Positions 34,901 through 48,460 of a stretch of 64,000 nucleotides of DNA are shown here, piece by piece. The notes beneath the pieces are model-generated. The model was not told the origin of the DNA and searched no databases. It saw only the letters and a list, made by a program, of their open reading frames with translations. The stretch comes from Phalacrocorax aristotelis (lineage: Eukaryota; Chordata; Aves; Suliformes; Phalacrocoracidae), in assembly GCF_949628215.1 (NCBI RefSeq), contig NC_134284.1:4904850-4968849 (forward strand). The letters are read 5' to 3'. The stretch's first letter is position 1, and every line of letters begins with the position of its first letter. The position numbers and the translations under genes were made by a program.

Positions 34901-37900
34901 TGGCAATTTTCAATTCAAAAGCTCAATTAAGTTTTCAGGTTTTGGCCATCCATTTTTATAGAAGGTACCTTACTAGGGCTTTGTTGTGAAGCTGATTTGC
35001 AGTCATCTGACTGAAATGCAGAATCTCCATTTTGTAGGAAGAAGATTTCCAGAGGTTTTTGGTGAGAATCTTGAGGAAAATTAGATACTCAAATTTTCCT
35101 GAGCAACAAACAAAACTAGAAAAACTGAAATTTTTCTGCCTTCCTAAACTTGAACAGCTGATTCGCCAGAGAAAACAGCTTTGGGTGTTCTCTGCTGTTT
35201 TTTCAGGATCCCATCTGCAGGCTGGACAGGGCAGAAACATGTTGTCAGGTTGGGACCAAATGGGTAGGGAAAATCTGTTCCTAAGTTTGCAACAATTCAC
35301 TATTCACATGGGGAGGTGTGGCCTTTTAGGTAAACTGACAGGAACCTAGAAAGAAAACTCCTGTGTTTACTGGAAACTTGCTAAAACAAATCTCCTATTA
35401 CAAAATACTTCAGCTTTAATGGACTGGTACTTCTAATGAAAAACTATTCTGTTGGAAAATCCCAGGCACATTTTAGCCTTTAAGTGCTACTATATTACTA
35501 TTACTAAATAATAGTGTTATAACTTCACCTTTTTCTGCCTATTAGCTTTATTTGTGTACTTGCCCTTAATATGAAACAAACCAAGATTGCTTATAAATGA
35601 AGTTACTATATTTTCTCATCTTTGCATCCTGTATTTTAAGGAAGTGTTTTAAGGTAATGTTGATTTTAAGTAGCTGAGGAAGCCTGCTGGAGGTGGGTGG
35701 CAAAAGTGCTGTGATGAATTGCGCATTTTAAAATTCTTCTGTCGTTTATTCTTAAGTACATCACAACTCTCTTTCCTGTTTCTTACTAATAACAGATTGT
35801 ATTACCATTATATAACCTGATGGCACCTCTGATGCATATAGTCAGTTACAGTAGAGTGTATGTAGTTGTTATTAGACTGGAAAGGCAGTGGATCAGGCAT
35901 AAACTGTACATTAAACTAAGAACCTGTCCACTGTTAATCAAAAGGAAGAGGGGATTCCTTCCTATGCACATCAAGACTGCTGGAAGAGACAAAGAAGGAG
36001 CAGCGCCAGTGGTTCCCAGAGAGGTTGGGGATGTTAATCCCTGGCCAGGCTTGCCACTGTCCTTAAAGGAAGAGCTCAGGATGCTCTTGGACCAGGAGTC
36101 ATGGGGAGCCATTAATTGCCTGGGCAGTTTGCAAAGGAGTTGGCTTTTGTTGGGTAAATCCAGACAGTGAAGGCAGGAGACAAAGGTAAATATTTTCCAA
36201 ATGTCTGAATAATAGGGGAGCTGAGGAACCCTCTTAAAAGAAAACACACCTTCTCAGGGGCTTGTGAGACTTGATTTTGGTGTTTTTTTGGGGGGGGTTG
36301 TCTATAGTTTCTGTGAATCTGCCTTAATTTGATAGGGGACATTGCCTATTTCTGAAGATTTCTTTAGCAAACTGCTCAGAGTAGGAAGTCCTTATGACAG
36401 GAATTTGATACCTTAAAAATCCTGCATATTAATGGACAGGTAATGCCATTAAGCTCTCAGCTAAAACAAAGCACAATGAAATAGAGGAGAATGGAATCTA
36501 GTGTTTGCAGCTGTCTTACATCCTGATCTTTAGCTATTGGACTCAATCAGGAAATCAGCAAATAATATTCGTGGCCTCTGCCATTCTGGTTGATTAGAAT
36601 GCGGAATGGTCCCTTTCTGACCTGGAATATCTAACTATCTTTGTAACAAAAGCAGCGAAGAAATTAGGAGTTCTGCTGAGTGCTTTTGTTGAGTAAGCAC
36701 CTTTTCCATAATCACAAGAAATTCTAAAAGTGTATTATTTATTCAGTATTGTAAGTTATATTTATTAGAAACAAAATTATATGCCATCAGAAGGTATTGA
36801 AAATGCAGGTCAAACTAAGAAAAAAAGCAGGGACATCTCATGCCTATATGTTGTTGAAGCTTGGTTCTCTTTAAGTACCTTTTTATTTCATTTCTATGCA
36901 AGAGGAGACAAGGCTACGTCAGAGATTAAAAAGGAAATTGAAGAGAAACAACATTCAGTTGTACCAGTTAGTGGTTGCCTATGTTGCAGGTTATGTAGGT
37001 TTCCCTGAAAGTAGAGTTCAGACTGAGTTTCAAAGTCTCAGCAGAAGTTGCAAAGATTTCTTAGCTGTCATTGTTCCAGGAGTGTACACTTCATGCAAGG
37101 CAAGTCATGAGGAGTTGGAGCATTTGCTTTGAAATAGATTTTCTGGTTAATCTTAGAAGCAAACATAACTTAAAAGCAGTAGGCCCATCACTTTGACTTA
37201 GTTTGCTGAACTCTTTTATAATGGATTAATATCTATTTTTATATTTTATTTTCTAAAGTGTGTATAGTGGTTACAGTATTAACCATCATGTCTAGCTACA
37301 TCTAGTTTTATACTTAATAATTGTCTTTTGGGGTTTGTTTCCCTATGCACTGGGGATAATTGCAATACCAGCTATCTATTAAGAATTTTCTTAAGCACCT
37401 ATTTAGTCTTTCTAATAGGACATTTGCAAAAAATCTTTTAGGCAGAGTAGCTAGAAGAATCTATGGATGAGAATCTTCTTTTAATGGAAAACAGTTTTTT
37501 ATTATTACTGTTTTACCTGCTGAGCTTTGATTTCTAGTGTGATTGACCACGATTCTTAACACAAAATCAACTCAAATTTCTCTTTCTGAAGACCTCACAA
37601 TGCATCTTGTTAAGTGGGGTTCCTCTGGGAGTGGTGGGGTGGTTGGCTGCAGTGCTCCTCCAAACCATTATCATGTTACCAATCATGCTAAGCTTCTCTT
37701 CTTCTAACATTGAAAATATAGAAGTTTTCAGTTAGAAAATGGTGATTAAGTAGCTGCTTTCAGATTTGCCTGACAGGATTAATGTAATTTAGCTTTGCAT
37801 TTCTAGAATTAAGAACTGCAAAATATCAAGACTCTTAAAGAATTAACTCTCTTTTCCCATGTAGCTTTTAAAGATGGCAGTGGTGCCCAGTCAAGGCTGG

Positions 37901-38884
37901 TTAACTGAACAGGAAATGGAGGCAGAGAATCAGAAAATGTAGCTATGAATTCACATATTATGAAAGAATAATGATAAAATTACTAACATAGTCAGATAAA
38001 TTAACTACTGTGCCATTGGTACTGTGGTTTATGGCAGCGCTCTGCAGGGAAAGGAAGGAGAGGAGAGTGGTTGTGTGGTTTACATTCTGCTTTTTATTCA
38101 TACCTGACAAAGAACAATAAACATTAGCTGTAGTGATGAAGTCATCTGTACTGTAACAATAAATAATTAGCATAGCACTGATTTCACAAAGACTTTTTCA
38201 AGTGTCTACATACCACTGGTTATTCAGTTTGATTAGTGTTTACTGTTAATGAACACAGTCTTCCATTAGAGACACAGATCTAGTAGTCATTGCAATTGAT
38301 GATGTCTTCCAAAATCCATCCCTTAATTCACATGCAGCATGGATAGCACGCGATGATTTAGCACATTCAAAGAAGTATAATTTTTTATTTTATAGTAACT
38401 GTTATTTTCAATAAAGCATCCAATATCCAAGTAATTTGAACACTATTCCTGCTGTTTCATTGTATTGTAATATAAACATAAATGCAGTGTTAAAAGCTAT
38501 ACCAATGGTGTCAGACTCCTTAAGGACTTGAGAAAACTGTCATAACTTCTAAAATAGCTGATAATCGTTTGTGGGTCAAAAAGAGCAGCATGCTGTATTG
38601 CTTAGCTTTCTGCTTTCTTTTTCTCAAGGTTTGTCTGAGATTTAATTTTATGTGAAGTACACAAAACACTGTCAGGGAAACATTATCACTTTGTAAAAGC
38701 TGTTTAGAATATGGTCTGGCACAAAATGTGCAGAAAATTAAAAAAGAATACTTCCAACTTTTTGCATAGAGCTGAGCTGTATATATTATTTGAAGTTGTG
38801 GCCAAAACTAGTATATGTGAGTGTGACTGCATCTTGATATTTGCAAAATAAGCCTAGAGCTACAAAATTCTATTTTAAAATTTA

Positions 38885-39003
38885 AAATTATATGCATAAA
38901 TATATATGTATTGAATTACATAGAAAAAATTGTATAAGGAAATTTTCATATATGTGGTTTTGTGTGTGTACATGTATATGTATGTGTGTGCATATATACA
39001 TAG
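38885..39003. repeat. TA/TG-rich low-complexity sequence
   Basis: Imperfect TATATG, TGTGTG and ACATATA units over about 120 bp; an eroded dinucleotide microsatellite. Confidence 0.6.
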
Positions 39004-40870
39004 CTCTTTACAGTTCTGAGAGGGTTGGTTTCTTTTTTTGTCCTATCCATTTCACAATATTTCCATTTAAATGCATATTTTGATTTTTCTTCTGGGACTA
39101 GATGGAATGCCTTTCCATTACACTACTAAAAAAATAATCTACTTTAACACAATATTTCTCCCTAAAGGGATGGTCTCTTCTAGTCATATGATATTATTTT
39201 TCACAGAGTGATATTAACATTCATGATGCCGTGATTTTATCTTGATTCAAAAGATGTTTTGTTCTTGTACTAAAAAGATTAAGGACTGTCTTTTGTGTCC
39301 TGTTGCTAAAAAATACCTCAGAACCAAGGAAATCTGAAAACCTCCCAAACCCAAAACTATCTGCATGTTCTTTGTTAAAGATGAGGTATTAGTAAAATTC
39401 AGAGTACAAAATTTAGAGAGGATAAAAATGCGTGGCACATTTATGGAGTTTAAAAGAAGACAGAAAGAAAACATTCCAAGTGAAGTAAATTGGAAGTCAA
39501 AGAATCCTGTAAATTTGAATTTATAAACACCCCTGTATACAAATGCATCTTTCAAAAAGACGCACTTAAGAAAACGTACATATTAATGTCTGTAGTGATG
39601 TGATTCCTTGGCATTTTAAAACAAATCTTCAGTGTGCAGTCCTCAGAAGAAGTTTATGTGAGATGCATCGATAATATAGAATGATGAAGCTGCTAATTTT
39701 TGATCAGAATGCTACAGCTTTTAAGCTTATTAAAATTTATATATGTTGAGAGATCGAATTATGTTGCAGTTGCAAAGGATGGGAGGAGGAGTGAAATCAC
39801 ACGCAGGTTTTCCCAGGTAGTCGTGCAGAGTCCTGCAGCACGCAGCATAGTAGCCCAGTAAGAAGGAGCACGGTGGGACGCTGGTCAGACACGTGCTGTG
39901 CCCCTGAGTACACTGTCATTCAGCTGGCACATCAGTTCACGGACGGGTTCACCCTACATGCTTATGCTTTTACAGTTGGTCCTGTCTTAGGACAGAAAAC
40001 ACAAGAAGGGGGAAACCTTTGAAATAAAAATAAAAGTTGTGGTTTTTTTCTAAAATCAATTTGAGGAAAAACGATGTCCTTCATATGTAATCAGGTAGTC
40101 ATCGTGTGTTGCATAAACAAGTTGTTTTCTGAACTGTAATGGTCTTTCCCTACAATCTGTATTACATGAGAGGAGTACTTTCACAGCTTTTTAAAAAGAT
40201 TAATCAAAGAATCATATTATACTCAGTAGTTTTATCTCTCCTTCAGAATTGCAATCAGTTAAAACCTTACTCTTCTAGTAAAATGATTACATTCTTCATC
40301 TGTCTGAGCTCTATCTTGTACGCAGGCCTAAATCAGTGCTTCTGTGCGACGTTTAGGATTTTTCAGACTACTTAGTCTACTTCTGTTTTTTTAGAAAAAT
40401 TTGTTGCTATCAACAGATTGCTTTGTCCTAGAACACCCAGGCAGGGCTGTATTCCCAGAATACTTGTTACTTACAATGATACTCAAGCGATTTATAAATT
40501 AAAAGGCAATGTTCTGGAAAGGAAATGAGGATCTGTCAGTGGGAAATAGCCCCACGTCTTGTAATTAGAATGAGTGGCTTATTTTATGGATCGCATAAAC
40601 TCTATTACAGAAGTAGGCAAGGCCTGGAATAAGTGAACTGCAGCCATGTTGCAGAAACATTACCAACTGTGAAATGTTACATGTTCTGTGTATTAGAAAA
40701 CAAAAAGGTGAAATTAATGCAAACTTAATTCTATGCTGTACTGTAATACAGTAAAACCAGTAAGGATAACTTAGACTTGTCAGACTTGTGCAGGCATTAA
40801 CAGTTCAAATAAATCATTGGTAAAACAACTTTTTAGAAACTGTTGCAATTGAATTGAAAGCATAGTCACT

Positions 40871-40921
40871 GCTAAACCAGATGACCAGGTTTGTTACCAG
40901 CCTTAATTTGGATGGGAGACC
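40871..40921 (+). repeat. Possible 5S rRNA-derived SINE fossil
   Basis: The stretch begins GCTAA and ends TTGGATGGGAGACC, a 14-base exact match to the conserved internal-promoter region (box C) of vertebrate 5S rRNA. The intervening bases align loosely with 5S (GCTAA.C..G.T, GGTT.GT) but with an insertion before the box. It is far too short for a 5S gene. 5S-headed SINEs such as AmnSINE1 exist as old fossils in amniotes, so a decayed copy is the reading I favour. Chance similarity is not excluded. Confidence 0.35.
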
Positions 40922-42414
40922 TTTTTTTTGTGAAAATGGTAAAAGGAAGAAGCCATGATGTAAACCGGATACTAAATTTATTCATGTCTCTTCCATTACT
41001 GCACTGACACTGGTGATTTTTTGTGCATGTCTTGTGTGCATCTTACCAACCTGAAAGAGGTACTCTGTAGTGCTCAGTATATCTGCCAAACGATTTTTAT
41101 ACATGCTTTAGAATTTATTTTTTTTAATTATGTGTCTCTTTGAATTTGAATTACCTTGAGGTGTAGGGGAGCTGATCCCCTGTGAGCTCTGGGGATTTTT
41201 TCATTGATTTTTGAGGACATTATGCTGGGATTAATGCAGCTAGCTGTGAATGCAGCTTGGACGTTCTGTCTGTACCGTAGTTGTGCTGTGCCTGCTGTGA
41301 GCTGCAATACTGTGTGAAAATAAGGTTGTCCCCACTCATTTAGAAAGGTGAGGAATTCTCTCTTCACAAACACTTTGGAAGGGCATCAGAAGATGAGGCA
41401 GCAAATAAAACTAGTGAATACAGGCAGCTGAACTCAGACAAGGAGATTTAGTCTCATCAGAGCTGTTGGTAGATACCATGTGATCCCTGAAGAACTAAAT
41501 GCCGATGTGGGATACTCAGAGACATGATATAATGGACTGCGTAAAAGTTAACTCATGTAGTTCTGTAGATACCTAGTCACAGTGTCAACGTGGAATCATT
41601 GCAAAAGCAAACAAAGGAGTTTTAAGTATAGGAATAAAACAGATTGTAAGCCCTGCTGAAAACCTCTCTAGGCTGTTTGTCTTTATTATTTATGGAATAA
41701 GTTTGTTTCAGAGAATGAATGGTGTTAATTTCCAGACTTTGCAGAAAATATCTGACCATTATTATTATGGGCAAGTGAGAGTTATTGCTGTCTTTTGACT
41801 TTAATGGGGGGTACCAGTAAAAGGTGCTAGGAGATACGAGAGAGAGAATCTAACACAGCATTAATTTCAAAAATATGCTTCCTGCCGGTCACAAGATGTA
41901 ACTGCAGAGACGCTTTGTTCTGTAGTCCCGTTAACAAGTCAAGCCTTATCAAACTATATGTCAAAGAACTGAATAAAAATGTTACAGAGAGAGGCTACCT
42001 GACCAAGTTCTCTATAGAGTGAGAATCTGCATCAGATTAACTACTCAGACCACTCTGAGAAAATTAAATTTCTCAGTTCATCTCATGAAGTAGCAGGCAT
42101 GTGCTGTGGCTGAGGAATTCCACCCCTCAAGTAATGGATACACGTCAGTTCAATCACTGCTGAAGACATTCAGAAAAGATACATCTTGTCCAATCAGAGA
42201 TCTATAATTTTTTTTTTTTTTTATATATTACAAAGGTAGAATGTTTTCCTGGTATCGATGCTTACATCAGAGTATTTTACTAGTCTGCCAGATATTGTAA
42301 GAGATGGGAATTTTAGTAGTCTTCCATTAAAATAAAGTGAAAGCCCATAATGTGTGTGCAATTAAATGGGTGCTTTGAAGCTTGGACCAGACGGGGAGCT
42401 TTTGAGACTTCTTT

Positions 42415-42636
42415 CATAGAATCATAGAATGTTGGGGGTTGGAAGGGACCTTGAAGATCATCCAGTTCCAACCCCTCTGCTGTGGTCGGGGACACCTTCC
42501 ACTAGACCAGGTTGCTCAAAGCTCCATTCATCCTGGCCTTGAACACTTCCAGAGATGGGGCATCCGCAGCTTCTCTGGGCAGCCTGTTCCAGTGCCTCAC
42601 CACCCTCAGATAATAAAGAAATTCACAGTCTAAATG
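42415..42636 (-). mobile_element. CR1 LINE fragment, antisense to DPH6
   Basis: About 220 bp of CR1 3' end in reverse orientation, beginning CATAGAATCATAGAAT, the complement of the octamer-repeat CR1 tail, then GTTGGAAGGGACCTTGAAGA. The minus-strand remnant frame reads RVVRHWNRLPREAADAPSLE. It loses similarity near 42636, the 5' truncation point. Confidence 0.93.
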
Positions 42637-43719
42637 TACGTACCTGTAGCTGCAGGGACTGATGTCAGAGATTAGGTCATAAGTTGTTCGCTCTTCAAAG
42701 ACCTGAAATTTAGGCAGCTTCTGCTCTGTAAAGTCTTGCAGTATACTCTTTGAGTGTAAGGTATAAAATGGAAACTGGGAGGCAATGTGGACCTGCTGTA
42801 CTGAGTGTAACAATCTTGCAGCACATCTGACATGCTTTTACATGTATTGCCTTTTTTGTTCAGGGTGTATTGTTTTTCCTTACATGTATTAAAAGTTTGG
42901 TTTTTTTCTATTAAGCTCTAAATATGTAAAAATGTATTTATTGTAAATGGGATAATGCTATCATTAAGAATGTATTATTACCTACCATTCTGTCAAGTTT
43001 ATCTGAACAAAGGTAGATGTTGACAACTTTAAAAGATTTGTGACTTTAGGTGGCTGCAGTGGCTGAAACGTCTGAAATGTATTCATTCAGCATACATTTA
43101 GGAACTGAGATTGTATACAAAAGTACTTGTTTCTCCTGTGATAAGAAAATGGGAAGAATCCTTGATTCTTGCTGCTAAGCAGTCCAATGAGGGGGAAGAT
43201 TTGATTCTTCCTGTAAATTAAGTCTTGTCAGAGAGCATATTTTAATAGTATTTTGGAATGTTTCTCTTAAGACTTGGAATCATTGCTATCATTTCAGTAA
43301 TGCTAGGTGACCTTGTCTTTTCTTCAAACACAGTGATGGAAAAATAATCCAAACAAAGGCACTTTATAAGAGAATCAAACCTGAAAATCATAGTGTGGCA
43401 TTTTTTGCTTCACTGGAATCTGGGAAAAAACTTTGTTGAGAGTTACAATATTTTCATCAATAGGAGTAAATAATGTCATAGATGAGGAGCAGAAAATAAG
43501 AGTGTTTTCACAAGGTACGTGCAGAATTCTCTTTGTTTTGCTCAAGGTCTTTGAATCCTCAAGGAATTCTCACTATGAGAAGTGCAGTGCAAACACTGGA
43601 GTTTTGGAAGAGTAATCAATGGGCAAAAAGGACTCTGTAAATGCTTAAATCTGAAGAGGATCGTTGTACTAAAAATTAGAATAAAATATATACCGTTTTA
43701 AAAAGTGATGGTTTTGCTT

Positions 43720-43769
43720 TTTAAGGAATATTTTATCTTTTAAGGCTAAAATTTAAGGAATATTTTATC
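43720..43769. repeat. Direct repeat of 18 bp
   Basis: TTTAAGGAATATTTTATC occurs exactly at 43720-43737 and again at 43752-43769, 32 bp apart; a local duplication. Confidence 0.85.
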
Positions 43770-45888
43770 ATGACAGGCTCACAGTCATGAGTGTGCCTTT
43801 GTTTAATTCATTTTTGCCAAGTGGTATTTTCTGATTATTTGGACATAATGATTTCCAGGATAAGTGATATTTAGACAAAAAAGATAAAGAAACTAGATGT
43901 ATTAACTTGCTGTGATTAAACAAACTTCTGGTGTTGTATTGTTGAGATTCCTAACAGTTTTAAAGAACTCCCAAACCCTGTTGACTTCTGGAGAAGTAAC
44001 AAAAATTCTGTAGAAGATTAGAGGAGGGTTCACAAGGTTTCTGTTCCAAGTCCGAAAAGAAGGCGGCCTTTCTTTTACACCTGTGTTCCAAATAGAGAGA
44101 CTATTTTCCTCCAGCTTAATGTCTTAGGAGGTCCTTTGTTCTGCTTTTATGCAAGGAGGAGTGATGATAAGATCAGAAGAGCTGGTTATTGGCAGTGCAG
44201 ATAATGAGAATATTTCTGAGAGAGTCAGTCTAAAATACGTTGTCATTGTAAAAAATTGAAATTTGGAATATTTATTAGAGATCTATGAGATTTTGCATAT
44301 GGTACTTCAGAGTCCATTCCAAGTTGATCTGCTTGTAGGAGTAATAGCAACTTAACGATTTAGTAATTTGAAAACGTGTAAAGGAAATTCTGAAGAGATT
44401 GTTAAGAGTGATACGATTTGCAAATAAACGTGCAGATGTAGCAGGAGAAGTGACATTGTTTCATGCAGAAAAGATTAAATACTTGCATGCTTACAGAATA
44501 GAGTGGTTTCCTAGTGACAGTAATTGATCAGTATAATGTAAACGTTGCCTTTAACTCTTTTGCGTATCTGTGGATGAAGAATAATCTTACTAAAGTTGGT
44601 GAAGTTTTACTATTAGTATGGCAATAGGCCTGAGCTGCCTTACTATGCAAATAGAATTCAATATAGTCTGGGTTTAGGTTTCTCAAGTGTCTTTAAGTAG
44701 CAACAAAGATGAAATTTGTCAAATAACCTTTAGAGAAAATTAACTCTGAATATAATGTTTTAAGACTTTTATATGTATAAACATAAGCTCCTAGAATGTT
44801 TTCAGGTGAAAACTGTGCAGCTTTCCTGCCAGCTGACTTTTGTTTGTCCATAGTGGCCTACAGTTTCCCATTAGAGTAATACCAAATGAGGTAAAGTAAA
44901 TCTTGCACCCTCAAGCATGCCTTTATTCTTATACATTCATTATAAGATAACTTTGTATTACAATAACTCATGCCACTACAACAGTCTCCAATAAAATAGT
45001 AGCTTTATATTAAAAATTGAGACTTTGATGCTTTGGGTGATGATTCAGTTTTGATTTAAAAAAAAAAAGCTATGAAGAAAGTGAAAGCAAGAGGGTTTTC
45101 TGTAAATTGTCCATGAACAGTTAAAAATTTTGAACTTATTAATTACTCTACAGATACTTGAGCATTATAGTTTTTGTGACAATTCAGGAACGATTGCAAA
45201 TATTTTGCATCTGCTCATTGCGTGTTAGTTACATAAATCACGTTCGTGTTGTTAAATGGCACCCTCAGCAGTGATGCAGGCATGATTAACTGTTTGTAAA
45301 AGTCTAAGTTAAGAATCTTGAGACTTACTGGTGGAATTTCAGCTTTGCCTTCAAGGGACTGTCAGGCCAAAACGCTGTTTTTCATGTCTATCATATTAGA
45401 TGTTTTTTACTCAAGTACTTCAAATTACTGAATCTGATCAACATTTCAGGCGGTAGTAATGAACACTTTTGACAATGTTTGCATGACTTGTTCAAATATT
45501 GCATTGAATAATATTATACCTCAGTCAACCTTAAGTGGAAGTTCATTTCCTCTTACAGAATGTAGTATTTTGCTCCAGTACCATATGCTCCAGATGCTAT
45601 TTCTTCAAGGCTAGTTGCCGTAATGCTAAGTTTGACAGCTAAATTTTGATGGAGTATGTGTTTTATAAATACTTTTAGTATCTCTTTCCTACAGATACAG
45701 GGAGTAACAAAGCTCTGAATATTTCGTATTATGAAAAGATATTCTCTAAGAGGTAAAGTTTTTGTACAGTTCTTTGGAGTTTAAGTCATAAGGAAAATAC
45801 AAGCAAATTGCTGTATTCTTAAAAGTCTTTTTTTTTCCTTTTAAAGTAACTAGAGTTCAGTGGTGATGTGAGAGTGCATGTATATCTC

Positions 45889-45909
45889 TGTGTGTGTGTG
45901 TATATATAA
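45889..45909. repeat. TG/TA microsatellite
   Basis: Seven TG units pass directly into TATATA. Confidence 0.85.
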
Positions 45910-48442
45910 ATGCACATTAAATAGGTTTCATAAATATGAAGTGCAGTTTTGAAAGATGTTCTTAGCTGTAGTATATGCGAGAGTGAGTTATCTAAGTGTA
46001 TATAAACATACCTACATGTCATACTTGTTAGTGACAATAAAATTGACTTATTTAATCTGAAGTTCTTACATGATTTATAATGTGTTACAATAAGCAGGGA
46101 ACTATTTTCCTTTAAATGTCACGTTACAGTATATAAGAGTTAATTTTTGAAAAATCTAAAAAAAAATTCTTTGCTCTTAGGAAGCTATATTCTTCACAAG
46201 GAAACAAGGGAGGAATAGAAGATCTGTTTCTAAAAGACAAAATAGCTTATTTTCATTTAAGGCATGTTTTTCTCCCATGGTTCTGAGTCTTGTCCTGTCA
46301 TATGTTATAAGAGGACAACAAAAGGAAAACTTAGAATTTTGTCCTGGCCTGTCTGCTGTTTTACTTGTGCAAAAAACCCTGTTTGCTCACAGAATTAGTA
46401 ACGTGAATGAAGTTACTTATGTGCCTCAGTATTTGCCAGCATGTGTTCTGAAATACTTCATTAAATAACATTGCTTTGACAATATTCATATAGAAATAAA
46501 TGAGGCTAGACAGTTAAGTCGTGTATGACATTTTCCTAGTGTACCTTCCCGTAGCAGAATTCTGTTAATGAGTTGAATTATCCAAACCATGCTGCGTACC
46601 TCAGGTAACCCGAGCAAGCTGTAGAGTCTGTTCAGGGTTTGTTTTGGATCTCTGTACTGGGTGTCTGTCTTGTTGGTCATCATTGTGGAGGGGTAGGTTG
46701 CCATTAGCATCTAGAAGTTGGTCCACATGGAGCCTATGCGGTCAAAAGCTAATGTAGAGCAAGTAAAAAAATCTTGCGTGTAGATTAAGAACTTAGTTTA
46801 TCAAGGCTGGCTTTTGGCTATCTTACGGTTTGTTAAAGATACTATTTAAGGAAAGAAATCCAAGAGTGAAATTCTGCCTTGCCTGAAGACAGAGAGTATG
46901 ATGCAACTGGACTGAGTTGCATTATCTAAATAATGGATCTTCTCTTGACTAGAAACTGCAAACTAATGTTCCTTTGACCTTCTTTTTCTTGATTTAGTAA
47001 GTGGTTTGTCTTCAAGACAGTGATCTAGAACATAATGGTATAGGCCAGTACCTGCCTTCATAAGGCGAAGACACTTTTCTCTTTTTTATTTTTTCTGTTC
47101 TGAAGAAGCCACACGTAATTGTATATGTTGGTATCTTAAACACTTAGTTTTTAAATTTAAATCACAGTGGTTGGCTACTAATTCTAGATAAATGTGTAAA
47201 AAGTGTTCATAAATTTGCTTTGTCTTTCATGTAGTAGCTGTTGATATAATTGCTGTTGATTGCAAAATAGTTACACTTAGAATCACCAACATTTATAATA
47301 TCTGATCTAGCATGGGAACAGGAATATGTATGGTTACTTGACTCTTTTATAGTTGTTCACTGGCATCTTGTTGTTACAGTGTAATGTCTTTTATTCAATC
47401 TGGAGTTGACTGTTCATGCTTAATTTGGTTATCAAATTAAGTAATCGGTCTTCGTTGAGGTAATTTCGTAAATAAGATTTCCTGAAAGAAGTGTCTGCAG
47501 GCAAGTTTGCTCTGTAATTATTTGAGCATCTGAGAGTTGAAATCCCAAAGGTGGCACAGACATTTATGTGAAACCAAATCTCTGCACAAAAGCAATTTTT
47601 AACAAAAAAAAAAATATTTTTGTGCAGCTGCAGACTGTGGTCTCCCTGTCAAAGACTTTGCAGCTTCTGCTGATGGCAGGTAGGCCTCGTGCACTCACAT
47701 GAGTTGCACAAAGAAAACAAAAGCTTATAGTTCTCTACAAAAGTCCTTAGGTAAGCTTTGCAGTACTGGATAAGTCTATTGATTTTTATTTTAGTACTCT
47801 AGGTTTTTTTGATAGGTATATCTAACTATATTAAATTTTAGTAAATGCATTGTTTTTACCATGACTTATTTTTAATTGGAAAAAATGAATCAGTCAATCT
47901 AAATGAAATAATTTAGAAAAAACAAATTGTGAAATAGTGTATCCAAAAAGATGTCTCTATTTGCTTGTATTCTCTGAAAACAGTTAATATATGAGATAAC
48001 ATAAAAACATTCATTAATGAATGATTTGTAATTCCTAAGAGTAATTGTTCACTTTGTAAATGCAGCTAAATGGGGAATCAGTATATCAGGAAAACCTGCA
48101 TTTATCGAGTGATGTATGACTATAGTGGAAGATTTTCCTGGTTTTCCGTTTCTACTATTTAGAATTTAATTCTAGCCTTTTGAACCACAGTATTTCAATA
48201 TACTTCTGTTTGATATTAGACTTTGAGAATGGTATTTGTCTCTTTCGCTCTCTGACCTTTTTCATTTGCAGTGGTGTGTGCATGTGCTCCTGTGCATGTA
48301 AACGCGCCCCTGCACTGTCTCCCTGAATCTTTGGTGCTTCCAGGTAGCAAGAGGACCATACGCTAATTAAACGTTGCAATTACGTACTGAAAGCTGTGAC
48401 TGAGAGCTGATTAATGCCCCCCTACACTGAATTAATAGATTT

Positions 48443-48460
48443 TGTGTGTGTGTGTGTGTG
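48443..48460. repeat. (TG)9 microsatellite
   Basis: Nine uninterrupted TG units in intron 3, a likely length-polymorphic marker. Confidence 0.95.

Noticed and set aside
39930..39955. tRNA B-box-like GGGTTCACCCT
   Set aside because: No A box at the right distance and no cloverleaf could be formed around it.
40871..40921. Functional 5S rRNA gene
   Set aside because: Only about 50 bp with an insertion and many mismatches remain; the full 120-base gene and its terminator are absent.
42502..42813. 103-codon minus-strand ORF
   Set aside because: Its C-terminal half is CR1 ORF2 remnant; the N-terminal half is flanking intron read through.
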